Below, one piece after another: positions 5,930 through 14,010 of a stretch of 26,789 nucleotides of DNA (its first letter is position 1; the number at the start of each line of letters is the position of its first letter). The DNA comes from an uncultured Prevotella sp. Its GTDB lineage: Bacteria > Bacteroidota > Bacteroidia > Bacteroidales > Bacteroidaceae. The position numbers were made by a program, and so were the translations under genes. The notes under the pieces were generated by a model. The model saw only the letters and a program-made list of their open reading frames with translations, did no database searches and had not been told where the DNA came from. The DNA lies in the NCBI GenBank assembly GCA_934217675.1, contig CAKQCV010000032.1:1-26789 (forward strand). Direction: 5' to 3'.

Positions 5930-5985
5930 GCCGCTAATCTCCTTTCTCCAGAAACTACTGGCATCAATGTCACAATAGGGTTCAT
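5926..5985 (-). pseudogene. Possible fossil of a GT2 N-terminus in the 79-bp gap
   Basis: From ATG 5985-5983 the frame reads MNPIVTLMPVVSGERRLAA and stops in the TGA overlapping the next gene's ATG. This resembles the first strand and turn of family-2 glycosyltransferases (for example IVTVLMPVYNGERYL). It is only 19 residues, so chance is possible. Confidence 0.3.
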
Positions 5986-6008
5986 TTCACAAATACTAAT
6001 CCTTGGAT

Positions 6009-7130
6009 TTACCCCCCCCTATTGGTTTCTTTAAGTTTACTCATATAGAAATTTTGAAGTTTATTGGTTTCAGTCTTTGAATCAAAACCATTCTGTTTTA
6101 CTTCTTCCGAATAGCTTCTGCGCTCAGATCGGTTATTATTCACTATTGGTATAATCTTTTCAGCCCAAGCCGTTGGTGATTCATCCAATCCTATGTAATG
6201 AGCTAAGGATGAAGCTGTTGTTTCCTCCGTGATATTCTTGGAGAAGAATATAGGCAAGCCAGCACATTGTGCCTCAATACCAACAACAGGCATTCCCTCA
6301 TAGAGGCTTGGTAACAAGAATGCATCAAAAGCATTATAGAATTGCTTGATGTCGTCGCGACGACCTAAATCTTCCACCTTATCTTGTAAACCATATTGTT
6401 GGATTTTCTCATGCATCGCAGCCTCTAACTCTCCAAAGCCTATCATCACAAGTTTTGCATTCTCTTGCTTTTTGACAATTTCATTGAATATATCTATCAA
6501 GAATAGAGGATTCTTCTGATCTACATATCTTCCAATAAAGCCATAGATTACCTTATCTACCCATCCAAACTTTTTGCGAGTTTCCTCTCTTAATTTGGAA
6601 TCAAAGGTATTGGCATCAGCGTTAATAACTGTTTTGAAGATACTTATCTGTCCTTTCTCATAAGTTTTCTTACCAAACTGCCAAATACCACAATCTATGG
6701 AATTTGCCATATAATAATTAGCGAACCAATGTGAGAATGGTCTCAATGCTAACTTGACGAGAGTTTTCCTCTCATTCTTGTCACCCTTGGAAATGCTCTC
6801 AGAGATTCTAACTTTCACCCCCGCCATTTTACCTAAAAACATAGGAAAGACATTGAGTGTATTATCGAAAGCATGCATAATCTTATAATTATTCTCTTTG
6901 AGTATTTTATAAGTATCACGCATGTGGGCAACGATATGTTTGTATGGTGCCACCTTGAAAACCCTACCACCAAGAGCTTTAATCTCCTCCTCTGGGATAC
7001 CATTAGAGTCCGAATCACAGATAAAGTCAAACTGCACCTGCGACCTGTCTATGTGCCGATAATACTCCATGATAAGATTTCTCTTACCTCCTGAATGGAG
7101 TACACCAGCTATGATTGCAATACGTACCAT
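6009..7130 (-). CDS. Glycosyltransferase, GT4 type (GT-B fold), paralogue 2, with 3' G8 tract
   Basis: This 373-residue GT-B enzyme parallels the neighbouring gene at 4805-5929. The N-terminus is VRIAIIAGVLHSGGKRNL. The donor domain holds YGFIGRYVDQKNP, LVMIGFGELEAAM and EGMPVVGIEAQCAGLP (EX7E pattern). It probably transfers a different sugar from its paralogue, because acceptor-side residues differ most. The last codons are AAT AGG GGG GGG TAA, so eight G residues run up to the stop. Loss of one G would add five residues (ending in KSKD). Gain of one would add about 28 residues and end at a TGA overlapping the next start codon. Start: ATG 7130, 6 bp after the upstream epimerase stop. Confidence 0.92.
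   Translation of the reverse strand: MVRIAIIAGVLHSGGKRNLIMEYYRHIDRSQVQFDFICDSDSNGIPEEEIKALGGRVFKVAPYKHIVAHMRDTYKILKENNYKIMHAFDNTLNVFPMFLGKMAGVKVRISESISKGDKNERKTLVKLALRPFSHWFANYYMANSIDCGIWQFGKKTYEKGQISIFKTVINADANTFDSKLREETRKKFGWVDKVIYGFIGRYVDQKNPLFLIDIFNEIVKKQENAKLVMIGFGELEAAMHEKIQQYGLQDKVEDLGRRDDIKQFYNAFDAFLLPSLYEGMPVVGIEAQCAGLPIFFSKNITEETTASSLAHYIGLDESPTAWAEKIIPIVNNNRSERRSYSEEVKQNGFDSKTETNKLQNFYMSKLKETNRGG
6012..6019. repeat. G8 homopolymer (minus strand) at a glycosyltransferase stop codon
   Basis: Eight consecutive C on the plus strand form the last two Gly codons and part of the Arg codon before TAA. G/C runs of this length are slippage-prone. Other runs of 7 or more in the window are at 13411-13417 and 15705-15712. 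Confidence 0.9.
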
Positions 7131-7136
7131 AATTAT

Positions 7137-8060
7137 TTACTTACTGATTGATTCTTGATAAAAAGCAGAGATTCCCTCCAGCATTGGAGTCAACTCTACA
7201 TTTGCCAATTTATTCATTTTCTCCGTGTCCAACACCATGTTAGATACATCCATCGGACGGGCATTCTCATAGATAATCTTGAAATCCTTCTTGGTGATAA
7301 TCTTCAAGAAAGCCAGAACATCATTCACTGAATAGCCTCTGCCGCTTCCCAAATTGACAGTCTCATTGCAAACATCCTTATCTATCAACTGATAAAAGAC
7401 CTTCGCCAAATCGTCAATATAGATATAATCACGGATGGCAGAGCCATCACCCCATACCTCAACAGGCTTCTCTTCCAAGATTTTACCGATGGCAACAGCC
7501 ACCAAACCTTGCTTGCCATGAAGATTCTGACCATGACCGTATGGATTGGAAGGACGGACGATGAGATATTTCAACTTTTCCGTTCTATTCTTAAACAGGA
7601 TGCTGTTCTCCATCATCTGCTTCGACCAACCATAATAAGAGATAGGTGCCATCTCATCCGTCTCTACAAACGGCTGCATGGTAGAACGATTGCCATAAAT
7701 GGTACCACCCGAAGAGAAATATACAAACTTGATATTTTCCTTGGCACAAATCTCCATCAACTTGATGGAAGGGAAAATCATGTTCTTAAACTCGTTGTTG
7801 AAATCATCATACCCACTGCCAGGAATCAGCGTAGATACAAGATGCACAACAACATCAATCTTATTGGTCACCAAAATGTTTTCTATTGTATCCACATTTC
7901 CCAATGCCTCTCTGAATATCTTCACATTCAGCCCATCGAGTCTTGACACATTAGCAAACTCTGGTTCTACCACAAAGACATTATATTTTTCGTTGGTCAA
8001 GAACTGCTTGACCAAACTGGAGCCAATAAAACCAGCTCCACCTATAAAAAGTATATTCAT
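7137..8060 (-). CDS. NAD-dependent epimerase/dehydratase (extended SDR)
   Basis: This is a 307-residue nucleotide-sugar SDR. GGAGFIG (7-13) binds NAD. Ser in FSSGGTIYG (116-123) and Y143-x3-K147 in YYGWSK complete the active site. NPYGHGQN, the GDGSAIRDYIYIDDLA segment and the NLGSGRGYSVNDVL segment are the usual substrate-side motifs of UDP-glucose 4-epimerase-like enzymes. UDP-Glc/UDP-Gal or UDP-GlcNAc/GalNAc epimerisation is plausible but not proven. It lies 12 bp after the HD-domain gene and 6 bp before a glycosyltransferase, so the glycan genes resume directly behind the defence module. Confidence 0.9.
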   Translation of the reverse strand: MNILFIGGAGFIGSSLVKQFLTNEKYNVFVVEPEFANVSRLDGLNVKIFREALGNVDTIENILVTNKIDVVVHLVSTLIPGSGYDDFNNEFKNMIFPSIKLMEICAKENIKFVYFSSGGTIYGNRSTMQPFVETDEMAPISYYGWSKQMMENSILFKNRTEKLKYLIVRPSNPYGHGQNLHGKQGLVAVAIGKILEEKPVEVWGDGSAIRDYIYIDDLAKVFYQLIDKDVCNETVNLGSGRGYSVNDVLAFLKIITKKDFKIIYENARPMDVSNMVLDTEKMNKLANVELTPMLEGISAFYQESISK

Positions 8061-8072
8061 TGGAAAAACGTT

Positions 8073-9545
8073 TTAGTGCTGATGATATAATTCTGGATAA
8101 AGGTTCCGCATTACAGGCAACAAAGTTGTTATTAATCGCTGTCTTAGTTCTTCTATTTCTTTCTGATTTTGACTTGGCTTCTTGACATAAACATAATAGA
8201 ACACTACATCTTCGGCAGCACCTTCTTCTGGGTAAATCTCAGTAAATCGTTTGAGTTCCTTATGTACTAAGACATACAAACTCTTTAAAAGAACTTTTGG
8301 CTTATATGTTGCTTTTCTTATCAATAAATCTTTTGCTTCAATACCCTCTTTGTTTAAAGCAGTAACAACCTCCTTGTAAAAGTTTGGATTCTCAATTGAC
8401 TGATTTCTCTTGATTTTAAAGAAGCCAGCAAACTCGTCAGGTGTCTTCCAAATGGCAAAACGTGTATATTTACGACTATACCATTCTTTAAAGTTTTCAT
8501 TATCATCGTCTTGCTTCATCAAGCAGATAAAATCACCATCTGAGGGATTTATTAATTTTATGTTACCAACATGTATAGGTTGCAACATTGATTCGACACT
8601 GCAGAGTTTGTTTGCCGCTGCCGAAACAGCATCACTTTCTTCCTCATATTCCTTCTTTGTCTCTTCACCAAACAACTTATATGCTGTATGTTCAATAGCA
8701 GAAGCCAACAAATATTGGTCATAAACAACAGTATGATGATTAAAGACATATTTCATCTGAAAGTCCTTTACTGTCATCACATTGTCTATTTCATTGACAA
8801 CATTACTATCAAAACAAACTACATAATCATTAGTCGATGGTTCTTTGCGAATATGTAATGCAGATATAAGTCTTTTCAAGTCATAGCTTGATGTGTGATA
8901 ACCAGATGCCCATACATCTCGACAAGTATAATCCAACCTGTCTGCATCAATAACTTCACCATGAAGCAATGAGACCATACAGTTATCTATCTGATGGGAC
9001 CCCTTGTCCGTGTAGAACAATCCTATTATCATTCTTGCCACAAATTCCGGATTTCCACCCAATTCCGTTATTTCTGTCGAAAAACGTTTCACCGTAACCC
9101 ATGCGCTTACATATTCATGAAAGTTTGCTTCCTTTTCTTTGCCTTCTATGTCATGAGAAAAACTTTCTGTATTAACAGCATCAGCTAATTGTTTTGCCAA
9201 GTTTTTCTTTGTCCCATAATATTTTTCAAGTGTATGAGAAAACGGAGCATGCCCTACATCATGCAGCAAACATGCCAACAGATAAGATGTCACAACAGAA
9301 TCAAAATCAACATCTATTCCCCATTCGTCTTTCTCTGCATATAGCTGATTCGCTATCATCTGCCCGATATGATATACACCTAACGAGTGTATAAATCTGT
9401 CATGTCTTGCACTTGGATAGACTGAACGAATTGGAGATTGCTCTATACGACGAAGACGTTGAAACTCTGGGGTGTCTATTATCTTGTCCAAATATTCTTC
9501 TGGCAAGAGAATATGTCCATGTACAGTATCAAGTATATTTTTCAT
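8073..9545 (-). CDS. HD-domain phosphohydrolase (dNTPase-like), end of the SIR2-HerA module
   Basis: This 490-residue protein starts KNILDTVHGHILL and PEFQRLRRIEQ, the entry typical of the YdhJ/SAMHD1-like HD group. Metal ligands are visible as His53 (RFIHSLGVYHIG), His95-Asp96 (LLHDVGHAPFSHTLE) and the late Asp near 200-206 (VIDADRLDYTCRD). Family members hydrolyse dNTPs, triphosphates or other phosphoesters. The C-terminal ~230 residues are less typical and may carry specificity. The gene is 8 bp after the 102-residue unknown and shares the transcript with SIR2 and HerA. A role in nucleotide depletion or signal removal during phage defence is inference. A housekeeping enzyme captured here is the alternative. 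Confidence 0.85.
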   Translation of the reverse strand: MKNILDTVHGHILLPEEYLDKIIDTPEFQRLRRIEQSPIRSVYPSARHDRFIHSLGVYHIGQMIANQLYAEKDEWGIDVDFDSVVTSYLLACLLHDVGHAPFSHTLEKYYGTKKNLAKQLADAVNTESFSHDIEGKEKEANFHEYVSAWVTVKRFSTEITELGGNPEFVARMIIGLFYTDKGSHQIDNCMVSLLHGEVIDADRLDYTCRDVWASGYHTSSYDLKRLISALHIRKEPSTNDYVVCFDSNVVNEIDNVMTVKDFQMKYVFNHHTVVYDQYLLASAIEHTAYKLFGEETKKEYEEESDAVSAAANKLCSVESMLQPIHVGNIKLINPSDGDFICLMKQDDDNENFKEWYSRKYTRFAIWKTPDEFAGFFKIKRNQSIENPNFYKEVVTALNKEGIEAKDLLIRKATYKPKVLLKSLYVLVHKELKRFTEIYPEEGAAEDVVFYYVYVKKPSQNQKEIEELRQRLITTLLPVMRNLYPELYHQH

Positions 9546-9553
9546 AAGCCAAC

Positions 9554-9862
9554 TTATCCTACTATTTCATCAATGTACTTGCAAACTATTTCAGAAGGCA
9601 ACATTCGATTCAAGCGATTAGCCAATAATGGATTTGACTTATCAACCAGTATTTCTGCACCTTTCACTGAAATTGCCTTTTTACTTATACTGGCAAATGA
9701 ATGAAAAGCATATCTGTCTGTATCCACAAATACTGATGGATGTTTCTTCTCTATCTCACATCCTATCTCTATAACTCTTTTAATACTAATTCTAACCTTA
9801 CTATCCTTATTTTGGGTAGCAAGACAAGCTATAATAGCAGAAGCATTAATCTCATGTATCAT
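9554..9862 (-). CDS. Small hypothetical protein between HerA and HD genes
   Basis: This is a 102-residue soluble protein that I do not recognise. The first half is helical (INASAIIACLATQNKDSKVRISIKRVIEIGCEIEKK), then comes HPSVFVDTDRYAFHSFASISKKAISVKGAEILVDK and a basic helical end. It has no signal peptide or cysteine cluster. It starts 6 bp after the HerA stop and ends 8 bp before the HD gene, so it is made together with them. Its position suggests a partner or regulator (for example an adaptor or inhibitor) of the HD enzyme or of HerA. This is guesswork from context. Confidence 0.7.
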   Translation of the reverse strand: MIHEINASAIIACLATQNKDSKVRISIKRVIEIGCEIEKKHPSVFVDTDRYAFHSFASISKKAISVKGAEILVDKSNPLLANRLNRMLPSEIVCKYIDEIVG

Positions 9863-9868
9863 AGTTAT

Positions 9869-11938
9869 TTATTTTTGATTGTTATTATCAGAAAGAGAAA
9901 TTGTAAACCATTCCTTATCCACCTCACAATTCTGACTATTTGGGTCTGGCGAAGCCTGATTGATCTTCACCATCAACGGCATAGGTACACAATTACCAAA
10001 TATCAATGCTTCGCCAGGAACGGCTTGTTTTATCTTATTGACATAATCTGAGGAGAAATACGGAAGAACAGAATAGATGTAGTTCATATCTACCTCATTC
10101 TGAATGCGATGAACAATATAGTTTCCACATTGTGACAACACGGTCTGCGAAAGTTCCGATGGACGTTGAGAAGAAATCAACAAGAACAAAGAATACTTTC
10201 TGCCCTCCCTGGCTATCTTCTCAAAAATATTCTCACGCAAGATGTAATCTGTATTCTTTCTTATATATCTATGGGCTTCGTCCAAAATCAGATGCACAGG
10301 ATGCTTCCTGCGATTCTCTCCCTTTTGTTTCTTTCGATAATCAAAAAGGATACGGCTCACCACGCTGGTCATCAATTCAAGTACTTCAGTACCAACCTCA
10401 CTTGAATCAATGCATATAAGCTGTGTCTCATTTGAATTTTCAGTGATTCCGAAAACCCTAGCTAAGTAGTCTTCCTCATCCTTATACCGTTCATCCGTAT
10501 CTCTCATAAACACGCACTCAGAGTTGTAAAGGAAAACATCCAACCTCGTCATTAATGTAGAAGTGAACTCTCTGACACGCAAATTGCCTTTAGCCTCTTC
10601 TTCCAACAAGACTAATTCGGCTGCCGTCTTCAAAAATTGATAATCGAAGTACTCTCCAGATTTCAATTTCTCTTCGTCAATCTTCATGGCAGAGCTTTCA
10701 TCAATTTGCTCGAAAGCTTCACCTATATTTCTTTTATACGCTTTTGTTTCATAGCGAACCACAGATGCACTCTGAAATTTTGAAACAACAACGAACTCAG
10801 CTTTGTCCCCATGCTTGACAAACTTAGGCAAAGCGTCTGAAAGAGAATTATTGTTGTTGCCATAATACACAATACACAAGGCTATGCAAGCCGAAAAGAA
10901 GTTGTCCAAATCATCAACAACATCGTTAGGCACTTCATCCTTAGGAACCAGCTCATAGATGTCTTTCATCTTTTGGATGGCACCCTTAGCAATCGTCATT
11001 TTTGAACTATCAGAATCGGCTTTACCTACGATTTCCGATAAAATCCTCCAAGTCTTCCACTTGATGTAATTGGCAAATTGCTTAACCACATTCTCTTCCT
11101 TGGCGTTGAACATACGATAGAATTTATAACACTCTTGCAGCACCTTGTCCCAAAAAGGCTTTTGAGTTCGCTCGGATGCCATCAAGAATGCCAACCATTC
11201 ATCAAGGTTCATCAGATAATATGGCAGTGTAAACTTAACCACGCCTTCGTCAGTTTCACCCACATTAGGCTTGTAGAATATCGTATGAATGTCATCGTTC
11301 AACTTTTGATTAAAAGCCTTTGGATATTCTCCATTGGAATCAAATAATATTACCTTGGAACCGTATGCATGGTTATTCTCTTTACGGAACACCTCCTGTA
11401 AGATTCGAGCTATGGTATTCGATTTTCCACTACCACTATTACCCAATACTGCTGTATGAATATTGAAAAGCCTATTGATACTCAGCGATATTTTGTAGTT
11501 TATCAAGCTCTTGCTATATCCAATATCTATGGAATGATGGATTTTAGCATCTGCATCATCTTCAATCTGTGAAGACAGAATTTTGTGCAAGTCTTGGAAC
11601 GTAACAATCTCCACATCATTATATAATGAAGGAAATATCCCTACACCCATAGCAAACTTTCCTGTAGTTGTTATCGTTCCTATAGGTTTAACGATAAACT
11701 CACGAGAACTATCCAGATTAAAAGACGAGTACAGTTTTCCCTCTTGATTGTAATCTAAGATTGCGCTGACTTCACACAAGATTTGGTCGCCTGTGGCATT
11801 GTTCGTCTTCAAGTAACTGCCAATGTTGCCAAAGTAGTATACCTGTCCATTGATAGATACAGTAGAATGTTTGGTCGTGGCAAACAGCCTTACCCGAAAC
11901 TTATCATATTCCACAGACACTATTTTTCCTATCTTCAT
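9869..11938 (-). CDS. herA: HerA-type hexameric ATPase/helicase (DUF87), defence-associated
   Basis: This is a 689-residue FtsK/HerA-superfamily ATPase. An N-terminal HAS-barrel-like region (1-100, MKIGKIVSVEYDKFRVRLFA) precedes Walker A GNSGSGKS at 166-173. A long insertion (about 210-500) comes before Walker B HLILDEAH at 549-556, and AREGRKYSLFLLISSQRPSEL follows with sensor and arginine residues. HerA proteins form DNA-translocating hexamers. Paired with SIR2-domain proteins they make antiphage complexes in which HerA senses or amplifies and SIR2 depletes NAD. The SIR2 gene lies 34 bp upstream. All ATPase motifs look intact. Length is above that of archaeal HerA (about 500), mostly from the middle insertion. 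Confidence 0.92.
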   Translation of the reverse strand: MKIGKIVSVEYDKFRVRLFATTKHSTVSINGQVYYFGNIGSYLKTNNATGDQILCEVSAILDYNQEGKLYSSFNLDSSREFIVKPIGTITTTGKFAMGVGIFPSLYNDVEIVTFQDLHKILSSQIEDDADAKIHHSIDIGYSKSLINYKISLSINRLFNIHTAVLGNSGSGKSNTIARILQEVFRKENNHAYGSKVILFDSNGEYPKAFNQKLNDDIHTIFYKPNVGETDEGVVKFTLPYYLMNLDEWLAFLMASERTQKPFWDKVLQECYKFYRMFNAKEENVVKQFANYIKWKTWRILSEIVGKADSDSSKMTIAKGAIQKMKDIYELVPKDEVPNDVVDDLDNFFSACIALCIVYYGNNNNSLSDALPKFVKHGDKAEFVVVSKFQSASVVRYETKAYKRNIGEAFEQIDESSAMKIDEEKLKSGEYFDYQFLKTAAELVLLEEEAKGNLRVREFTSTLMTRLDVFLYNSECVFMRDTDERYKDEEDYLARVFGITENSNETQLICIDSSEVGTEVLELMTSVVSRILFDYRKKQKGENRRKHPVHLILDEAHRYIRKNTDYILRENIFEKIAREGRKYSLFLLISSQRPSELSQTVLSQCGNYIVHRIQNEVDMNYIYSVLPYFSSDYVNKIKQAVPGEALIFGNCVPMPLMVKINQASPDPNSQNCEVDKEWFTISLSDNNNQK

Positions 11939-11972
11939 AGCTTCACATTTTAACGGTTACAGCATATCCTCA

Positions 11973-13205
11973 TCAAACTTTCTTGCTTATTTCTTTGATG
12001 CCTTTGACAAAGTCCTTGACTATCTTCTCTTCCTGAGCAAAGGCATTCAAGTTTGGCAACCATTCCCTTACGGTGTAGTCAAAGTAATGCATTTGGATGT
12101 TATCTTTTCCTTCCTCTGGATTTTTCACTTCACCCCAAAGTCGGAATATACGTTTATCATCTATCTTGCATATCGGCTTTTCCTCGCCAATATGGTCAAT
12201 CACCACAAGATTGAACGTTGTGTTTGTAGCCAATGCTCGATAGATGATGTCATTCACGTGCTCATCGTTAAAGCCATAGCCCATCACAAAGAGAACAGTA
12301 TTAGGCTCCAATAAGCGATGCTGAAACTCTCTGAACAAATCCACGTATGGAGCACCAAGACTCTTGTTCTGTTTAGTAGGAGTAGGATAAATCAGAATGT
12401 TCTTCTCTTCTTTCCATTCAGGATTAGCATCCTCCATGATGCTGAAGAAATTGGAATCATCTTGGTCATCATCAATCCAATTCACAGAACCATGAATCTT
12501 GTAGAAATATACCATGTTCTCCACAGGCTCATACTTGTCAATACTGACATCCATACGCTTTGAATAGGTGTAATTGAACATGGCAGGATTGAAGTGTCTC
12601 TTAATACCACCACTAAAACCATTGACATAATGGATGTTCAGATTATCCATAGCCGTCTCATTGAAGAGGTCGTTATTGGTCGTAAAGACACAGATACGGG
12701 ATAAATCCTTGTTACGAAAGGCTATCTTCTGATAAAATGTTTTATAGTTTTCAAGAACCTCAGGGGCCTTTCCCTTGGCGAAATCAATATTAATACTTTT
12801 GAAGATAATTTCTTCTATGAATTTGATAAGGTCAGAGCATTTCTCTTCTCTGTATTTATAGCCATCACCAAAACCTTGATAGTAAGCTCTGCCAGAATAT
12901 AATACAGAAAGTATCTCTTCCAACTTATTGTCACAAGCCTTGGCAATCTTATCGAAACGTTTTTCCATATAACTGCCTTTCAAAACTTCCACGACTTTGT
13001 CATAAAGCCCTTTCATATTTGGAATGACAGGGCAACTGGTTCCAGCTCCAAAAAGAAAGCATACATTCTTCATATTGAAGAACTCTGCAATCTTCGTCTT
13101 GACGGCATCCTTGAATTTCGTTTTATCATTTATGCCGTTCTCTACAAAGTAGTTTGAAAGGCCTTGATAAAAGTTCAATTCAAGAATTTTATCATTTGTA
13201 TCCAT
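11973..13205 (-). CDS. SIR2-domain NADase, effector partner of HerA
   Basis: This 410-residue protein has a SIR2_2-type Rossmann core. FLFGAGTSCPV (residues 51-61) is the NAD-binding GAGxS, FTTNND (174-179) is the TxND motif, FYKIHGSVNW (234-243) carries the catalytic His in HGS, and VMGYGFNDEHV (307-317) closes the NAD pocket. Defence SIR2 proteins hydrolyse NAD+ to starve infected cells and are often encoded beside HerA. The HerA gene follows by 34 bp. The gene starts 16 bp after a family-2 glycosyltransferase without room for a separate strong promoter, so it seems to be expressed with the glycan genes. Catalytic residues are intact. Sensor specificity is unknown. Confidence 0.92.
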   Translation of the reverse strand: MDTNDKILELNFYQGLSNYFVENGINDKTKFKDAVKTKIAEFFNMKNVCFLFGAGTSCPVIPNMKGLYDKVVEVLKGSYMEKRFDKIAKACDNKLEEILSVLYSGRAYYQGFGDGYKYREEKCSDLIKFIEEIIFKSINIDFAKGKAPEVLENYKTFYQKIAFRNKDLSRICVFTTNNDLFNETAMDNLNIHYVNGFSGGIKRHFNPAMFNYTYSKRMDVSIDKYEPVENMVYFYKIHGSVNWIDDDQDDSNFFSIMEDANPEWKEEKNILIYPTPTKQNKSLGAPYVDLFREFQHRLLEPNTVLFVMGYGFNDEHVNDIIYRALATNTTFNLVVIDHIGEEKPICKIDDKRIFRLWGEVKNPEEGKDNIQMHYFDYTVREWLPNLNAFAQEEKIVKDFVKGIKEISKKV

Positions 13206-13221
13206 AGTGAAAAATAATCTT

Positions 13222-14007
13222 TTATTGCTTTACTCTTTTCGTTATAAGAATATTCTTCAAGTCAGGATTTATTCTATTTAGTAGATTTCGAATGCCTGTT
13301 CTTAAATGAATATACCCCATGAAAATAGCTGTATCCAACTTAGAATGTCCATTCGTGACCATAGCTCTTTTCATCTCTTCAAACCTTCTCTTACCCGAAG
13401 TTTGAGAAATCCCCCCCATACGGAAGATTGCCAAATCTTCATCAATCTTTCTAAACTTGGCACCTTCCTTAGTTAATCTAAGCATTAAGTCAAAATCCAT
13501 AGCAACATGATAATCCAAGCCATACCCTCCATACCGCTCGTAGGCAGCTTTTGAGATATAAGTTGACTGATGACAAATAAGGAAATTGTATGGTATCGCA
13601 GGGTAATTGATAACAGGATGCTCAATTGACCTAAAGCCTGTCGTCTCATTCCATCTGATGGTATTACCTTTAATAACATCATAACCAGGGACATAATTCT
13701 TGGCAAACTTATTTAGAGCATCCTCCGCCAACAAATCTCCTGCATTCATCATAACAATATAATCACCAGTAGCATGGGCAATTCCCTTATTGAAAGCATC
13801 ACTTCTGCCCTTATCAGGCTCTGAAATAACGACATCAATCTTGTCACGATACTTATTTACAACGCTCATAGTACCATCTTTTGATGCGCCATCAATAATC
13901 AGATACTCCTTATTCTCATATTTCTGATTTATGACACTAAGAATTGTCTCTTCTATCTCTTTCTCACAATTGAATGAGATTGTAACTATAGATATCTTCG
14001 GATTCAT
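13222..14007 (-). CDS. Family 2 glycosyltransferase with internal G7 tract
   Basis: This is a 261-residue GT-A enzyme. It starts ISIVTISFNCEKEIEETILSV, with IDGASKDGT and EPDKGRSDAFNKGIAHATGDY for nucleotide binding. The metal-binding position of the usual DxD reads MMNAGD, with Asp, as in many GT2 proteins, and acceptor-side MDFDLMLRL follows. It transfers one sugar on the cytoplasmic face. Near residue 205, RMGGISQTSG is encoded through seven consecutive G. One more G would stop translation after eight further codons, and one less after about thirteen, removing the C-terminal quarter. The present frame is intact. It lies 3 bp after a GT4 gene and 16 bp before the SIR2 gene. Confidence 0.93.
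   Translation of the reverse strand: MNPKISIVTISFNCEKEIEETILSVINQKYENKEYLIIDGASKDGTMSVVNKYRDKIDVVISEPDKGRSDAFNKGIAHATGDYIVMMNAGDLLAEDALNKFAKNYVPGYDVIKGNTIRWNETTGFRSIEHPVINYPAIPYNFLICHQSTYISKAAYERYGGYGLDYHVAMDFDLMLRLTKEGAKFRKIDEDLAIFRMGGISQTSGKRRFEEMKRAMVTNGHSKLDTAIFMGYIHLRTGIRNLLNRINPDLKNILITKRVKQ
13411..13417. repeat. G7 homopolymer (minus strand) inside the GT2 gene
   Basis: Seven C on the plus strand lie within the codons ATG GGG GGG ATT. Both +1 and -1 frames meet stop codons soon after. Confidence 0.9.
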
Positions 14008-14010
14008 AAA

